Origin: Amycolatopsis acidicola
GTDB taxonomy: Bacteria > Actinomycetota > Actinomycetes > Mycobacteriales > Pseudonocardiaceae
DNA: 64,000 nucleotides
NCBI RefSeq assembly: GCF_007713735.2
Contig: NZ_VMNW02000019.1
Span: 62,001 to 126,000 of the forward strand
Reading direction: 5' to 3'
The notes below the pieces were generated by a model that was given only the letters and a program-made list of their open reading frames with translations, had not been told where the DNA came from and searched no databases. Shown here one piece after another: positions 43,605-51,893 of the stretch (positions are counted from its first letter, which is position 1; the number at the start of each line of letters is the position of its first letter). The translations under genes were made by a program, and so were the position numbers.

Positions 43605-44291
43605 GTGGACATTGCGCGCCTGTTCCTCGTCGAGGACCAGCAGTTGTTCGCCGATGTGCTCGCGGCGGGCCTGCGGGCCGTGCCCGGCGTGCGGGTGGCC
43701 GGGCACCGGCCGGCGTGCGATCCACAGCTGGCCGGTTTCCTCGGCGGGGCCCGGCCGGACGTGGTGACCGTCGAGGTCGAGCAACTCGCCGGGCGGCTGG
43801 CCACGCACGTGGGGGATTGGCGCCGCGTCGTACCGAACGCGCGGTTCGCGGCGCTGACCGGCAGCAGTGACACCGAGCTGGCCGCGGAGGCCGCGCACGC
43901 CGGGCTCGATGTGTGGATTCCCAAGGAAAGCTCCACGGAACGGCTCGTTTCGCTCGTGCGGCTCGCGTGGCACGGGCACGCCTGGTACCCACCGTCCTTG
44001 CTGGCGGCGGTGTTCACCAGGTGGCGTTCCGCGGACCTGCGCCGCGTGCAGCCGTTCGACAGCCTCAGCGAACGGGAGAACGAGGTGCTCCGTGCCGTCG
44101 TGAGCGGCGCCGGCGCACCCGAAATCGCCGTGCGGCTGCGGCTTTCCCGGCACACCGTGCGCACGCACATGCGCAACATCTTCAAGAAGCTTGACGTCCA
44201 CAGTGGACTCGAACTGGTCAAGCTGGCGCGCGCCGCCGGGATCGAACCGGGTGCGCCCGCGGAATTCACCCCACCACCACGGAAAGAGTGA
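43605..44291 (+). CDS. LuxR-type regulator with Asp-to-Glu receiver
   Basis: A 228-residue NarL-like protein. The receiver-like part (about 1-120) keeps the acidic pair (LFLVEDQQLF), Thr85 (LTGSSD) and Lys107 (IPKESS), but the phospho-acceptor position holds Glu57 in PDVVTVEVEQ. A Glu there often mimics the phosphorylated state. The LuxR helix-turn-helix (about 160-225) has LSERENEVLRAVVSGAGAPE and HTVRTHMRNIFKKLDVHSG. The GTG at 43605 gives the best N-terminus, but no ribosome site is seen; leaderless translation is possible. It precedes the NDP-sugar dehydrogenase gene by 6 bases, so it likely controls the polysaccharide operon. No partner kinase is adjacent. Confidence 0.83.
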   Translation: MDIARLFLVEDQQLFADVLAAGLRAVPGVRVAGHRPACDPQLAGFLGGARPDVVTVEVEQLAGRLATHVGDWRRVVPNARFAALTGSSDTELAAEAAHAGLDVWIPKESSTERLVSLVRLAWHGHAWYPPSLLAAVFTRWRSADLRRVQPFDSLSERENEVLRAVVSGAGAPEIAVRLRLSRHTVRTHMRNIFKKLDVHSGLELVKLARAAGIEPGAPAEFTPPPRKE

Positions 44292-44297
44292 GTCGCC

Positions 44298-45566
44298 TTG
44301 ACGATCCCCCGTACACCAGCAGTCGCCGTCGTGGGACTGGGCTATGTGGGCCTGCCGACCGCGCTGGCCCTGCACGAGTCCGGTGCCCGGACGACCGGAC
44401 TCGACGTCAGCGCCGAACGGCTCGGCACGATCGCCTCGGGCGAGCCCGACCTCGTGGAGGCGGACCGGGAGCGCCTGTCCCGCGCCCGCGGCGACACCGG
44501 CTTCACGCTGACCACCGACCAGAGCAGCATCACCGAAGCCGACGCGGTCATCATCTGCGTGCCCACCCCGCTCGACGAGCACCTCGGCCCCGAGCTGAGC
44601 CCGTTGCGGGCGGCCTGCCGCGCCGTCGTCGAGCAGGCCCGGCTCGGCCAGGTGCTGATCCTGACCTCGACGAGTTTCGTCGGCACCACGCGGCAGTTGC
44701 TGGCGGAACCGTTGGCGGAGCGGGGTTTCACGGTGGGGGAGGACGTTTTCGTCGCGTTCAGCCCGGAGCGGATCGACCCCGGCCACCCCGAGCACACGCA
44801 GCGCGCGACTCCGCGCGTGGTGGGCGGCAGCACGTGGCGTTGTGCCGAGAAAGCGCGCGCGGTACTGGAACTGCTCACACCCTCGCTGCACGTCGTCAGC
44901 TCGGCGGAGGCGGCGGAGCTGACGAAGCTGTACGAGAACTCGTTCCGGGCCGTGAACATCGCGCTGGCCAACGAGTTCGCCGGGATCTGCGGCACGCTTT
45001 CGCTGGACCCGGTGGAAGTCACGAAGGCGGCGGCCACGAAACCCTACGGGTTCATGCCCTTCTACCCCGGCCCTGGCGTCGGCGGGCACTGCATCCCGTG
45101 TGATCCGCAGTACCTGCTGTGGCAGTTGCGCGCCGCCCGCGTCACCGCGCCACTGGTCGACAAAGCGATGACGCTGATCGCGGACCGGCCGCGGCACGTG
45201 GTCACCCGTGCGCTGGAAACGCTTTCCGCGGCCGGGCGGGGGCTCGCGGGCGCGCGCGTCGTCGTGATCGGCGTCAGCTACAAGCCCGGGGTCGCGGACC
45301 TGCGGGAGTCGTCCGCGCTCGAGATCATCACCGGCCTGCTCGCGCTCGGCGCCAAGGTCGACTACCACGATCCGATGGTCGGGCACGTGCTGCTGCGCGG
45401 CGGTCGCGTACTGGAGAACGTGCCCGAACCGCACGGCGCCGAGTGGGATCTCGCGCTCGTGCACACCGTGCATCCCGGTTACGACTACGACTGGGTGCGC
45501 CAATGCCCGATCGTGCTCGACGCCACCTACACGTTCACCGCCGCGCCCGGTCGCGCGCTCGTCTGA
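44298..45566 (+). CDS. NDP-sugar dehydrogenase (UDP-glucose / UDP-HexNAc 6-dehydrogenase family)
   Basis: A 422-residue dehydrogenase converting an NDP-sugar to its uronic acid with NAD. The N-terminal Rossmann fold is VAVVGLGYVGLPTALALHES, and the substrate part has PERIDPGHPEHTQ and ELTKLYENSFRAVNIALANE. The catalytic Cys265 is in GVGGHCIPCDPQYL. The C-terminal domain has VVVIGVSYKPGVADLRESSA. The features lean to the WecC/WbpA branch acting on UDP-HexNAc, but UDP-glucose cannot be excluded. Translation starts at TTG, the only option in frame. The epimerase gene follows after 13 bases. Confidence 0.88.
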   Translation: MTIPRTPAVAVVGLGYVGLPTALALHESGARTTGLDVSAERLGTIASGEPDLVEADRERLSRARGDTGFTLTTDQSSITEADAVIICVPTPLDEHLGPELSPLRAACRAVVEQARLGQVLILTSTSFVGTTRQLLAEPLAERGFTVGEDVFVAFSPERIDPGHPEHTQRATPRVVGGSTWRCAEKARAVLELLTPSLHVVSSAEAAELTKLYENSFRAVNIALANEFAGICGTLSLDPVEVTKAAATKPYGFMPFYPGPGVGGHCIPCDPQYLLWQLRAARVTAPLVDKAMTLIADRPRHVVTRALETLSAAGRGLAGARVVVIGVSYKPGVADLRESSALEIITGLLALGAKVDYHDPMVGHVLLRGGRVLENVPEPHGAEWDLALVHTVHPGYDYDWVRQCPIVLDATYTFTAAPGRALV

Positions 45567-45579
45567 AAGGCCTACGACG

Positions 45580-46554
45580 ATGCGATGTGTGGTGACCGGC
45601 GGGGCCGGTTTCATCGGCTCGTACCTGACCGAACACCTGCTGGGCCGCGGCCACGAGGTCACGGTGCTGGACGATTTCAGCACCGGCAGTGTGCGCAACC
45701 TGACTGGGGTGGCCGGGAATCCGCGGCTGCGCGTGGTCACGGGTTCGGTGTGTGACGCCGAGACCGTGGCGGCCTGCGTGGCCGGGGCGGACGCCGTCTA
45801 CCACCTGGCCGCCGCGGTGGGGGTGTTCACGATCCTCGACCGGACGCTGGGAAGCCTGCGCACCAACCTGACCGGCACCGAGACCGTGCTGACCGAGGCC
45901 GGCCGGGCGGGCGCGCGGGTGCTGGTCGCGTCGACCAGCGAGGTCTACGGCAAGAACACCAAGCCGGGCCTGCGTGAGGACGACGACCGCGTGCTCGGCT
46001 CCCCGCTGAAGAACCGGTGGTCCTACGCCGAGGCGAAAGCGCTCGACGAGACCTTCGCCCACCTGCACGCCGTCGAACACGGGCTGCGGATGGTCATCGT
46101 GCGGCTGTTCAACACCGTCGGCCCGCGCCAGAGCGGGCGCTACGGAATGGTGGTGCCGCGCTTCGTCGACCAGGCGCTCGCGGGCGAGCCGCTGACGGTG
46201 TTCGGCACCGGGCGGCAGTCGAGGTGCTTCTGCCACGTGCTCGACATCGTGCCCGCGCTGGTCATGCTGCTCGAAGACGAGAGCGCGCACGGCACGGTCT
46301 ACAACCTCGGCAACCCGGAACCGGTCACGATCGAGCAGCTCGCACAGGCGGTGCTCACCAGGACGGGATCGGCGGCCGGGATCGTGCACGTCCCCTACGC
46401 CGAGGCCTACGGGCCGGGTTACGAGGACATGGAACGCCGGATTCCCGACTGCACCAGGGCTTTCCAGGCGATCGGGTTCCGGCCCGCGCGGCGGCTCGCC
46501 GACATCCTGGACAGCGTGCTGGCGGAACGACGGGCGGCCGTGGTGAACAGATGA
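45580..46554 (+). CDS. NAD-dependent nucleotide-sugar epimerase/dehydratase
   Basis: A 324-residue extended short-chain dehydrogenase. It has the Rossmann motif VTGGAGFIGSYLTEHLLGRG, then VLDDFSTGS, and the catalytic Tyr149/Lys153 in YAEAKALDE with the preceding STSEVYG. The segment LFNTVGPRQSGRYGMVVPRF is common to UDP-GlcNAc and UDP-uronate 4-epimerases and to UDP-glucuronate decarboxylase. Which reaction is used cannot be settled from motifs. It follows the dehydrogenase and is coupled to the GH18 gene by an ATGA overlap, so it supplies a second sugar nucleotide to the synthase. Confidence 0.87.
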   Translation: MRCVVTGGAGFIGSYLTEHLLGRGHEVTVLDDFSTGSVRNLTGVAGNPRLRVVTGSVCDAETVAACVAGADAVYHLAAAVGVFTILDRTLGSLRTNLTGTETVLTEAGRAGARVLVASTSEVYGKNTKPGLREDDDRVLGSPLKNRWSYAEAKALDETFAHLHAVEHGLRMVIVRLFNTVGPRQSGRYGMVVPRFVDQALAGEPLTVFGTGRQSRCFCHVLDIVPALVMLLEDESAHGTVYNLGNPEPVTIEQLAQAVLTRTGSAAGIVHVPYAEAYGPGYEDMERRIPDCTRAFQAIGFRPARRLADILDSVLAERRAAVVNR

Positions 46555-47654
46555 CCTACTACGCGCCACCCGGCCCGCGCCGGGGTCCGATCGCGCTGCT
46601 GCTGGCCTGTGAACTGCTGGCGGTGACGCTGCTGCCGGACTCCGGCGCGGGCGCGTCGTCGGCGATCCACACGATCGCGTCGACGCCGTACTGGAACATC
46701 AGGGGCGGCACGGATTCCGTGCTCGCGCACCCCGACGAGCTGACCGAGGCCTCGCCCTGGCTCTACGGCCTGGACGAGCGCGGGAACGTGGTGCTGCAAC
46801 AAGGTCAGGCGCGCACGGACGGCGCGGCGCAGATCGCGCGGCTGCGCGACGCCGGGATCGAGGTCACCCCGACGATCGCGAACGTGTCGGACGGGCACTG
46901 GCAGTCGGCGCTGGTGTCCCGGATCCTGCACGACCCCGAAGCGGCGCGCCGGCACGTGACCGACGTCGTGGCGCTCGTCGAGCGTGAGCGGTACACGGGG
47001 ATCGACATCGACTACGAGGAGCTGACGGGCGCGGACCGTGACGCATTCAGCGGGTTCGTGACGCAGCTCGCCGACGCGCTGCACGCGAACGGGAAACGGC
47101 TCTCCGTGGACGTTTTCGCGAAGACCACCGACGCCGGTTACGACCAGCGGAACCAGGCACAGGACTACGCCGCGCTGGGCCGCGCGGCGGATCAGGTGCG
47201 GCTGATGGCCTACGACTACCACTGGCAGACCTCGGCTCCCGGCCCGATCGCGCCCGTGTCGTGGGTGCGTTCGGTGCTGGAGTACGCCGTGACGCAGATC
47301 CCGCGCGCCAAGATCGTGCTCGGCATCCCGCTCTACGGCTACGACTGGGTGGGCCATGACGGCACCCCGGTCAGCTGGCTGCAGGTGTACGGCCGGTCGC
47401 GGGAGTTCCAGGCGCAGGTCGAATGGGACGGCGTGAGCGAATCGCCGCATCTGACCTATGTGGACGGTCAGCAGGTGCGGCACGAGCTGTGGTTCGAGAA
47501 CGCCTACAGCGCGTCGGCGAAGCTCGATCTGGCGCGGGAGTTCCGGATCGGCGGGGTGTTCCTGTGGATGTTCGGGCCCGAGGACGATCTCATCTGGGCG
47601 AAGCTGGGGCAGCACTGGTACCTGGCCGGGCGCGGGCGCCGGGAGTCGTCGTGA
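46551..47654 (+). CDS. Glycoside hydrolase family 18 protein, secreted or membrane-anchored
   Basis: A 367-residue protein with an N-terminal hydrophobic segment (about 13-30) that could be a signal anchor. The GH18 barrel has the catalytic DxDxE in GIDIDYEEL (Asp152, Asp154, Glu156). The substrate strand is VRLMAYDYHWQTSAPGP, followed by KIVLGIPLYGYDW, and the last strand is GGVFLWMFGPEDDLIW. It resembles the YaaH/spore-germination branch that cuts N-acetylglucosamine-containing chains. The ATG overlaps the epimerase stop, and its own stop overlaps the synthase start. It may trim or release the polymer made by the synthase. Confidence 0.88.
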   Translation: MTYYAPPGPRRGPIALLLACELLAVTLLPDSGAGASSAIHTIASTPYWNIRGGTDSVLAHPDELTEASPWLYGLDERGNVVLQQGQARTDGAAQIARLRDAGIEVTPTIANVSDGHWQSALVSRILHDPEAARRHVTDVVALVERERYTGIDIDYEELTGADRDAFSGFVTQLADALHANGKRLSVDVFAKTTDAGYDQRNQAQDYAALGRAADQVRLMAYDYHWQTSAPGPIAPVSWVRSVLEYAVTQIPRAKIVLGIPLYGYDWVGHDGTPVSWLQVYGRSREFQAQVEWDGVSESPHLTYVDGQQVRHELWFENAYSASAKLDLAREFRIGGVFLWMFGPEDDLIWAKLGQHWYLAGRGRRESS

Positions 47655-48970
47655 TCCCGGTCTTCCTGCTCGCGATCTTCCTCTTCGGCGTGAACTTCAC
47701 GGTGTGGGGCACGGCAGGGTTGCTGCGCGCGATCGAACGGCGGCTGGGCCCGCATCCGCCGGAACCGCCGGGGCCGTGGCCGGAGCGGGATTTCGACGTG
47801 CCTTCGTGCCAGGTCAGCCTCAGCGAGGTCGCGGTGCTGATGGCGGCGCACGACGAGGAGGTGGTGATCGCGGACTCGCTGGCCGCCATCACCGCGCTCG
47901 TGCCGGCGGAAAACGTGTACGTGGTGTCGGACGGCTCGACCGACCGCACGGTGGAAATCGCGATGCGCCAAGGGGTTCACGTCGCCGAGACCCCGCACAA
48001 CGTGGGCAAGGCCGGCGCGTTGCAGGAAGGCGTGCGGCGGTTCGTGCTGGCCGAGCGCTACGGCGCGGTGCTGTTGCTGGACGCGGACACCCGTCTGGAC
48101 CCGGGCTACTTCGCCGCGGCGCTGCCGGAGTTCGACGACCCCGACGTGGTGGCCGTGGCCGGATGCGCGGTGACCGACTGGAGCTCGTCCCGGCGTGGCG
48201 CGGCGGCGTTCCTGCTGACCGCGCACCGGTCGCGGGTCTACGCGCTGCTGCAGCGGCTGCTGAAGTTCGGGCAGACCTGGCGCCACACCAACGCGACCTA
48301 CATCGTGCCCGGGTTCGCGAGCCTGTACCGCGGCCGCGTGCTGCCGCGGATCGACATCAACCCGCCGGGGCTGGTGATCGAGGACTTCAACATGACCTTC
48401 GAGGTGTACCGGCGGCGGCTCGGGAAGGTCGGGTTCTCGCTCGGCGCGCGGGCGCTGACCCAGGATCCGGACGTCTGGCGCGACTACGTCCGGCAGACCC
48501 GCCGGTGGGCGCTCGGGTTCTGGCAGACCGTGCGGCGGTTCCGGCCGGGGTGGAACCTGTTCTCGGTGATGTTGTTGTGCTACATCACGGAAATGGTGCT
48601 GGCGAGCGTGCTGCTGATCCTGTTGCCGGTGATGGTCTTGGTGCTCTCGCTGCCGGATCTGGTGCCGCCGCTGGGCACCGTGCCCGGTCTCGCCGAGGCG
48701 TATCACGGGGTGCACCAGTACCTGTCGCTCAGCACGATCGGCCTCGGCGTCCTCCTGCCGGACGTGGTGCTGACGGTGGCCGTCGCCGCAGTGGAACGCC
48801 GGGGCCGGTACCTGCTGGCGGCGCCGTTCCTGTTGCCACTGCGGGTGCTCGACGCGGTGATCGGGCTCGCCGCCATCCCGCTCGCGTGGCGGGCGCGGTC
48901 CACCGGCCGCTGGAAGAGCCCGTCGCGGCGGGGCGCGGACGTCGTGCGTGCCGGAGCGGCGGCGGACTGA
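47651..48970 (+). CDS. Processive family 2 glycosyltransferase, membrane polysaccharide synthase
   Basis: A 439-residue membrane glycosyltransferase like hyaluronan, chitin or poly-GlcNAc synthases. One N-terminal membrane helix (about 2-25) is followed by the catalytic domain (about 60-290). Nucleotide and metal contacts are Asp94 (DGSTDRT) and Asp144/Asp146 (DADTRLD). The catalytic base is in VIEDFN (Asp245), and the processive motif is RQTRRW (281-286). Two to four membrane helices follow (about 305-335 and 365-420). GTG at 47651 overlaps the GH18 stop. The stop overlaps the start of the next small membrane protein gene. It would polymerise the chain while moving it through the membrane. 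Confidence 0.9.
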   Translation: MIPVFLLAIFLFGVNFTVWGTAGLLRAIERRLGPHPPEPPGPWPERDFDVPSCQVSLSEVAVLMAAHDEEVVIADSLAAITALVPAENVYVVSDGSTDRTVEIAMRQGVHVAETPHNVGKAGALQEGVRRFVLAERYGAVLLLDADTRLDPGYFAAALPEFDDPDVVAVAGCAVTDWSSSRRGAAAFLLTAHRSRVYALLQRLLKFGQTWRHTNATYIVPGFASLYRGRVLPRIDINPPGLVIEDFNMTFEVYRRRLGKVGFSLGARALTQDPDVWRDYVRQTRRWALGFWQTVRRFRPGWNLFSVMLLCYITEMVLASVLLILLPVMVLVLSLPDLVPPLGTVPGLAEAYHGVHQYLSLSTIGLGVLLPDVVLTVAVAAVERRGRYLLAAPFLLPLRVLDAVIGLAAIPLAWRARSTGRWKSPSRRGADVVRAGAAAD

Positions 48971-49191
48971 TGACCGCCCAGAGTCCGATGTGGACGGTGT
49001 TACCGGTCTCGGTGGTGATGGTCGGCGTGGGTGCGTGCGGAGCCGCCGGGCTGCTGCCGTCACCGAGGCTGGCGTTGCTCGTCTCCTCGGCCGCTGGGCT
49101 TGCGTGGTACTGCCTGCGCACGTTGGCCGGTGCGTCTGCCAGGGTCGGTGCGATCCTGGACGAGGAGCTTACGCGGCGGGACGAGGATTGA
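48970..49191 (+). CDS. Small two-helix membrane protein, synthase partner candidate
   Basis: A 73-residue protein with two predicted membrane helices, about 8-28 and 33-53, and an acidic C-terminal tail (ILDEELTRRDED). Its ATG overlaps the synthase stop (TGATG), so it is translated with it. Small two-helix proteins directly after a processive glycosyltransferase recall PgaD and IcaD, which are needed for synthase activity. I see no sequence motif to prove this, so the function rests on size, topology and position. Confidence 0.75.
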   Translation: MTAQSPMWTVLPVSVVMVGVGACGAAGLLPSPRLALLVSSAAGLAWYCLRTLAGASARVGAILDEELTRRDED

Positions 49192-49195
49192 CCGT

Positions 49196-49777
49196 TCAGA
49201 GCAGGCGTCGTTGGGTCACGTCGGCGATTACCGCGCGCACCACGGCTTCCACGGCTTCGGTGTCCGGGTTTTCGTCGGCGAAGAGCAGATGGCCGGCGCC
49301 GATGAGTGCGAGCGCGAGCGAGTGCGCGTCGGTGTCGGGGGCGATGCGGCCGAGTTCGCATTCGTCGGTGAGATAGCCGGAGATCATCGCCGTGGCCTCG
49401 GTGAGGACCGGGATACCGGGGCCACCCAGGCGCGCTCGCAACTCGTCGCGGAAGACGACGAGGGCGACGATGCCGACGGCCACCGGGTCGAAGACGTTCA
49501 GCAGCGCGTCGGTCAGGTTGCCCTCGACGGTGCCGGTGCCCGCCGAGCCGCGCAGGGCCGCGGACTGGCCGCCGACCCGGGCGACGCGGTCGCGCACCAG
49601 CTCGGCGAGGAACGCGTCGAAGTCCGTGAAATGCTTGTGCAGCACGCCTTTCGCGCAGTCCGCCTCGGTGGTGACGGCGCGGCTCGTCAGCGCGCTCGGC
49701 CCGTCCCGGCGCAGGATGCGCTCGGCGGCGTCGAACAGTTGCTGGCGCGCGTCGCGAAGGTGGACCCCTGTCGGCAT
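49196..49777 (-). CDS. TetR family regulator
   Basis: A 193-residue TetR protein. The helix-turn-helix (about 10-55) has ALTSRAVTTEADCAKGVLHKHF. The remainder is a helical ligand domain with MISGYLTDECELGRIAPDTD. The ATG at 49777 is chosen because AAGGAGA stands 9 bases before it; an ATG three codons earlier touches that site. It is divergent from the methyltransferase gene, and the intervening bases contain a palindrome with three AGTGGGC half-sites. It probably represses both genes. Confidence 0.88.
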   Translation of the reverse strand: MPTGVHLRDARQQLFDAAERILRRDGPSALTSRAVTTEADCAKGVLHKHFTDFDAFLAELVRDRVARVGGQSAALRGSAGTGTVEGNLTDALLNVFDPVAVGIVALVVFRDELRARLGGPGIPVLTEATAMISGYLTDECELGRIAPDTDAHSLALALIGAGHLLFADENPDTEAVEAVVRAVIADVTQRRLL

Positions 49778-49825
49778 ACGGTCCATTCTCCTTTTCGCTC
49801 AGCGCGAACCGGCGGCCGGTTGGAT

Positions 49826-49852
49826 AGTGGGCGCTTGCCCACTAAAGTGGGC
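49826..49852. promoter_or_regulatory. TetR operator with three half-sites
   Basis: AGTGGGC (49826-49832) and GCCCACT (49837-49843) are perfect inverted arms with a four-base gap, and a third half-site AGTGGGC follows at 49846-49852. The last half-site ends two bases before the methyltransferase ATG, so a bound repressor would cover the start. It lies between the divergent TetR and methyltransferase genes. Confidence 0.7.
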
Positions 49853-49854
49853 GC

Positions 49855-50649
49855 ATGACCACTTTACCGCCGTCCCCCGAACCGCACCGGGCCAGACGGA
49901 TGGCCGAGTCGTTCGGCACGGACGCCGAACGCTACGACCGCACGCGCGCCCCCTATCCCGATGCGCTGGTGAAACGCATCGTCGAGGCCAGTCCCGGCCC
50001 GGACGTGCTCGACGTCGGCTGCGGCACCGGTATCGAGGCCCGTCAGCTTCAGGCCGCCGGCTGCCGCGTGCTCGGCGTCGACCCCGACGAGCGGATGGCG
50101 GAGTTCGCGCGCCGCAAGGGAACCGAGGTCGAGGTGGCGACTTTCGAGGACTGGGACCCGCTCCGCCGCACCTTCGACGCCGTCGTCGCCGGGCAGGCGT
50201 GGCACTGGGTCGACCCCGTCGCCGGTCCGGCGAAAGCGGCGAAGCTGCTGCGGCCCGGTGGGCTGGTGTGCCTGTTCGCGCACGTCTACGAGCCGCCGCC
50301 CGAAGTCGGGGCTGCGCTCAAGTCCGCGTTCCGCCGCGTGCTGCCCGATGCGCTGTTCAACGCTGTGTCTTCGCGGAGCACGGCGGAGATCTACGAGGCG
50401 ATGTTCGCCAAGTTCGGCGAAGGTCTCGGCCAGGCGGTCGGCGAGCCCGAGCAGTGGTCCTTCGAATGGGAAGGCCGCTACACCCGGGACGAGTGGCTGG
50501 ATTTCCTGCCCACCACGGGCGGCCTCACCCGCGTCACGCCCGCGCAACTGGCCGACATCCTGGGCGAAGTGGGCGCGGCCGTCGACAGCATCGGCGGCAG
50601 CTTCACGATGCCGTTCGTCACGCGGGCCGTAGCGGCGGTGGCCAGGTGA
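49855..50649 (+). CDS. Class I SAM-dependent methyltransferase
   Basis: A 264-residue methyltransferase of the UbiE/Trm9-like class I group. The SAM-binding motif I is VLDVGCGTGIEARQL, followed by VLGVDPDERMAEFAR and VAGQAWHWVDP. The C-terminal part has the DUF-like helical cap with EGRYTRDEWLDFLPTTGGL. The start lies inside the operator region, and the transcript is probably leaderless or nearly so. The 3' end overlaps the convergent P450 gene by 32 bases. The substrate is unknown; control by TetR fits a small-molecule or drug-modifying role. Confidence 0.87.
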   Translation: MTTLPPSPEPHRARRMAESFGTDAERYDRTRAPYPDALVKRIVEASPGPDVLDVGCGTGIEARQLQAAGCRVLGVDPDERMAEFARRKGTEVEVATFEDWDPLRRTFDAVVAGQAWHWVDPVAGPAKAAKLLRPGGLVCLFAHVYEPPPEVGAALKSAFRRVLPDALFNAVSSRSTAEIYEAMFAKFGEGLGQAVGEPEQWSFEWEGRYTRDEWLDFLPTTGGLTRVTPAQLADILGEVGAAVDSIGGSFTMPFVTRAVAAVAR

Positions 50650-51796
50650 CGGGCAGCGAGCGCACGCCGCGGATCACGCCGTAGGTCAGCTCCGGCACGA
50701 AATCCGGTGGCAGCCGGAACTCGGGGATCGCCGCGAGGAGTTCTTCGCAGATCACGCGCAGCTGCATCCGGGCCAGGTGCAGGCCGATGCAGCGGTGCGG
50801 GCCCGCGCCCCAGCCGAGGTGCCGCACCCGGCCGCGGTCGAGGCGGAAGCTCGCGCCGTCGGGGAAATGGTCCTCGTCGCGGTTGCCCGAGCCCCAGGTG
50901 AGCAGGAGCCGATCGCCCGGCGACAGGCCGACGCCGTTGAGCCTGGTCTCCGCGCGCACAGTGCGTCCGGTGGCCGCGACGGCGGACTCGAAGCGCACGC
51001 TTTCCTCGACCAGCGCGGGGATCAACGCCGGATCCGCCGCCACGCGGGCGCGGAGTTCGTGGTCACGCGCCAGGACGAGCAAGGTGCTCGCGAGCTGATC
51101 CGTGGTCGTCAGGTTGCCTGCCGCGATCAGCAGCAGCACGAACTTCAGCAGCTCCCGGTCGCTCGCTTCGTGCCCGTCGATCGGCGTGTTGACGACCGAC
51201 GCGAGCAGCCCTCCGTCGTCGGGCCTGCCTCGGCGTTCCCGGATCAGCTCCAGCACGAACCCGGCGTAGGCGCGGCCCTCGGCTTCGCCGCCGAAGGTGG
51301 CGGCGCGCACCGTGGCCGCCAGCTCCGGGCGCCGTGCTTCGGGCAGGCCGAGGAGGGCGCCGACCACGAGCAGCGGGATCCGCGCGGCGATCTCGGCGAC
51401 GAAGTCCGCGCGGCCTTCGGGAACGAGGCGCGTGACGATCTCGCGGGAGAGCCCGCGAACATAGGGCTCGAGCCGGGCCGACGCGGGTGGCGAGAAGAAT
51501 TGCCGGAGATGGCGCCGCCAAGCCAATTGCGGAGCGCCGTCGCGTTCGAACAAAGGGGCCAGCACTTCCGCCGTCTCCGGAACCACGACCGCGGCGCCGT
51601 GTTCGGCGGCCGAGCTGAAAACAGTTCCGTCGCGCGCGACGTGGCGGATGTCGTCGTGCCGGGTCACGACGAACATCCCGCCGTTCGCCGAGGTACGGGA
51701 CACCGGGCGCTGCTCGCGCATGGTCCCGAGAATCTCGTGCACGTGCTGCGCTATCGCCGGATCGAGGTGATCGAAGGTGGACGCGGTCAGCTCCAC
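50618..51796 (-). CDS. Cytochrome P450
   Basis: A 392-residue bacterial class I P450. The haem-binding loop is LGWGAGPHRCIGLHLARMQL with the ligand Cys, the K-helix ExxR is ALVEESVRFE, and the I-helix is LLIAAGNLTTTDQLAS. In the I-helix the acidic residue before Thr is replaced: AGNLTT stands where AG[DE]TT is usual, so proton delivery may differ. GTG at 51796 is taken because GGAAAGGGA lies upstream and the P450 N-terminus begins properly there. No ferredoxin or reductase gene is close. The 5' leader contains two strong inverted repeats. The function is unknown. Confidence 0.87.
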   Translation of the reverse strand: MELTASTFDHLDPAIAQHVHEILGTMREQRPVSRTSANGGMFVVTRHDDIRHVARDGTVFSSAAEHGAAVVVPETAEVLAPLFERDGAPQLAWRRHLRQFFSPPASARLEPYVRGLSREIVTRLVPEGRADFVAEIAARIPLLVVGALLGLPEARRPELAATVRAATFGGEAEGRAYAGFVLELIRERRGRPDDGGLLASVVNTPIDGHEASDRELLKFVLLLIAAGNLTTTDQLASTLLVLARDHELRARVAADPALIPALVEESVRFESAVAATGRTVRAETRLNGVGLSPGDRLLLTWGSGNRDEDHFPDGASFRLDRGRVRHLGWGAGPHRCIGLHLARMQLRVICEELLAAIPEFRLPPDFVPELTYGVIRGVRSLPVTWPPPLRPA

Positions 51797-51857
51797 GGCA
51801 GTCCCTTTCCCCCAGGTGGCCGCATATTCGGAAACCGCGATCCAGTAAGCGGAAAAA

Positions 51858-51893
51858 CGCGGGATTTCGCAAGACAGGTCACGAATTCCCGCG
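51858..51893 (-). terminator. Hairpin with T run in the P450 leader, minus strand
   Basis: CGCGGGATTTCG (51858-51869) pairs with CGAATTCCCGCG (51882-51893), 11 of 12 pairs, around a 12-base loop. Read on the minus strand, the stem is followed directly by five T residues (from aaaaa at 51853-51857). That is the form of an intrinsic terminator. It sits 61 bases upstream of the P450 start on the same strand, so it may be an attenuator or a block to antisense reading from the metH side. Confidence 0.55.

Noticed and set aside
43530..45740. 736-residue open frame on the minus strand
   Set aside because: Antisense to the LuxR regulator and sugar dehydrogenase, both of which have clear catalytic motifs; no independent support.
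49196..51796. Natural-product cluster (methyltransferase plus P450)
   Set aside because: The two genes are convergent, under separate control, and no core biosynthetic enzyme is present.
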